From: Lagopus muta | Lineage: Eukaryota > Chordata > Aves > Galliformes > Phasianidae | Direction: 5' to 3' | Assembly: GCF_023343835.1 (NCBI RefSeq) | Contig: NC_064438.1 | Location: 18,930,077-18,994,076, forward strand | Length of the DNA stretch: 64,000 nucleotides | Part shown: positions 62,301 to 64,000 of the stretch, piece after piece | Numbering within the stretch: the stretch's first letter is position 1 | Layout of the letters: the number at the start of each line of letters is the position of its first letter | Translations under genes and position numbers: made by a program | The notes under the pieces: generated by a model | The model's input: only the letters and a program-made list of their open reading frames with translations | Database searches by the model: none | Told to the model about the DNA's origin: nothing

Positions 62301-64000
62301 AGAGAACACTTGAGGACCTTATTGGATGTATGGATTTATCAAAACATGGAAGAAACTGTTTTGTAAGAACATTCGTGCCTTGATCTGAACAGATAGAACT
62401 TCCCATCTGTTCTGTTACCTTGCAAAGATGAGTTTTCCTCTTGTGCTGCCATGTATCTATCAGCACATGCATATAACACTGCTTCAGCTCAAAGAAATAT
62501 AATTTCCAACTGCTTTAAGAAGTGGTTTTTATTATTATTTATTATTAAAACTATATTGTAAATAAGAGCAGGTACAGATACATCTTTAAATTAGAGTCCA
62601 TAACGGATGCCTGTTTCAGTGTGTTTGTTCAACCACCTCACGTTTCACAGATGAGAGTATACCCCTTCTTATTGGATTGCCATTTATTTTTTAAGCATGA
62701 TGCTCAATAACAATTAATGGCTTCTGCAGAATAAGTGAGTGTTTGAGTCTGAAGGAATGATTTCTTAAGGCTCTTATTAGGGAATGTTCAGCTGTGTAAT
62801 ATTTCTGAAGTGGAAGATTCTCATTTAAAGAAAAAATAGCTCCAACAGAGGTGAAATCCAGTAAGAGTGAATGTATTTTCTTTCTATTCAGGTCTGTCTC
62901 ATTTTTGTGGCTGCTTCAGTCTGTTTCTTATTCAAGTCTGTGTCATTGCACCAATGTGCAAGCTGGTCTTCATCCCATAAGTGCCATGCATGTGGACATT
63001 AGCAAATGAAGAACAAGAAGTGCACAGAAGAACTAGAATTTTTTAACTGGCAGTGAGAAACGTGTTGGGTGAAACGGTGGCTCCGCTGTGATAATGGCAA
63101 AGATCTCCTTTTGAATTCAGTAAGACCAAGAGAAACAGATCTCAGAAGAGAAGAGAGAGATTACTTTAAGAGGCTTTTATTGGGGCACATGGAAAACAGT
63201 GTACCCCAAACCATTAAGAATGATGGGAAGTGCAGGTCTTTAGTCCTGACCTCTTTATGCCTAAGAAAACATATTGTGTGCAGTTCTGCTCTTTTTCTAA
63301 TAGGTGGCTTAAGAAGATGAAAGAGACAGTGTTGCTCTAAAAATACTTGGTTCTCCTTAAAATTATGTACCTACCATTCTTTCTTAGCAGCTGAGCTAAT
63401 TAAATGAGGAGCTAAAATACATCCTTGTTTTAGCTTTGCTCAGTGTGCTTCATTTAAGGATTACAGGCCATTGTTGAATAATCGGACTGTTTCTCCCAGT
63501 GAGCCAGTTCCCATCCTTTCCTGGCTATTAGTGTGCTTTCACACAGCAGTAAGAGGGAGGTGAAAAAATGAAAGGATTTCTACAAAGCAAAACAAACCAG
63601 CCAAAGCCCGTGGGTGAACACAGAGGGAAGTCTGCTATACTGAGCAGACTGTCCACTTAATAAATGTGCATTCATTCCACCATCTTTTTTAAGTTCCAAA
63701 TGTGAGGTTGTGTTGAAAGCAGACTAACTGCAGAAAGTATATTCTCTTTAAGAAGTGCACTGAAAAACAGTCTAGTGTCTGTACAACTGTGTTCTGCTGG
63801 GTGAGGCCATGGTTGGCCTAAACTCCATCTTGTTAACAATACACAGAATGGGTCATATAGCTAAAAGGCTAATGCACATTCTTCTTTGGCTCAGGAGCTG
63901 TGGTCTGCCCAATCTTTCAAAAAATGAGGCTTTCTATTCTAGGCTTCCTGTTGTCATGCAGTGTATCGTAGCTATAAAATTCAGAAATAAGTAGTCCTGT
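56359..64000 (-). other. PAMR1: PAMR1 intron 1 (partial) and unassigned sequence
   Basis: The sequence upstream of exon 2 on the PAMR1 strand. I looked for a short exon with ATG, a hydrophobic stretch and a G/GT donor of the right phase and found none that convinces. There is no CpG island. A CR1 tail lies at 58596-58657, an A run at 61549-61563, and T-rich tracts near 57795 and 59041. The longer open frames (for example 60897-61262 and 61980-62309, minus) lack recognisable domains. Confidence 0.65.
58596..58657 (+). mobile_element. CR1 3'-end fragment
   Basis: GAAAGGCTGGACCACAACAC, CTCCTTTCCAGC and the terminal TACTCTATGATTCTATGAC match the last about 60 bp of avian CR1 elements. The fragment is very short and 5'-truncated, on the plus strand. 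Confidence 0.8.

Larger units (their letters stand above)
14391..64000 (-). other. PAMR1: PAMR1 gene body (5' end outside the window)
   Basis: PAMR1 (peptidase domain containing associated with muscle regeneration 1) is a secreted glycoprotein with CUB, EGF-like, sushi and trypsin-like modules. Eleven coding exons were placed on the minus strand, and all have AG acceptors, GT donors and matching phases. Together they encode about 753 residues after the signal-peptide exon, or about 696 without the extra sushi exon. The second figure equals what I recall for the human protein after its 25-residue leader exon. Introns range from 0.6 to 16 kb. The first coding exon was not found up to 64 kb and no CpG island lies in 56.4-64 kb, so the main promoter is probably beyond the window. 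Confidence 0.93.

Noticed and set aside
56420..64000. Search for the PAMR1 signal-peptide exon
   Set aside because: No short minus-strand segment combined an ATG, a hydrophobic core and a G/GT donor of the required phase. For example, the candidate near 59485 has only a few residues and a poor donor (GTCGGG).

Overview
The window is vertebrate nuclear DNA, almost certainly from a bird and probably a galliform. The evidence is split genes with GT-AG introns, two CpG islands in an otherwise AT-rich background, and CR1-type retroposon tails ending in repeated ATTCTRTGATTCT units. Both recognisable genes lie on the minus strand, in the order I recall for the human chromosome 11 segment: the 3' part of PAMR1 sits upstream of the 5' end of SLC1A2. 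Gene names and human comparisons come from memory of the protein families, not from a search.

Positions 1-11343 read as SLC1A2 intron 1. Positions 11344-11360 hold the short first coding segment of SLC1A2 (glutamate transporter EAAT2/GLT-1), in a CpG island of about 10.94-12.42 kb. About 12.4-14.4 kb is a short intergenic spacer. PAMR1, a secreted multidomain protein with a degenerate serine protease domain, runs from its polyadenylation region near 14.4 kb to its second coding exon at 56.36 kb. Eleven coding exons could be set to the base, and every junction phase agrees. The signal-peptide exon was not found and is probably beyond 64 kb.

The order of PAMR1 modules is cysteine-rich N-terminal region (exons 2-3), CUB (4-5), EGF-like (6), an extra sushi/CCP exon (7), sushi (8), sushi with a long insert (9-10), and trypsin-like domain (11-12). 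The extra sushi exon at 23928-24098 is the most interesting coding observation. It is a complete phase 1-1 cassette that can be included or skipped without changing frame, and it has no counterpart in the human protein as I remember it. The protease domain keeps the His and Asp motifs, but the serine is replaced by threonine and there is no IVGG-type activation site.

The non-coding part holds several CR1 fragments, including an inverted pair. It also holds four same-orientation copies of an unclassified repeat of about 250-290 bp that keeps a MARE/AP-1-like site, a TTTAAG box and a splice-donor-like GGTRAG at nearly constant spacing. A second CpG island lies inside PAMR1 intron 3 with no exon I can assign to it. 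No tRNA, rRNA, CRISPR or prokaryotic feature was seen.
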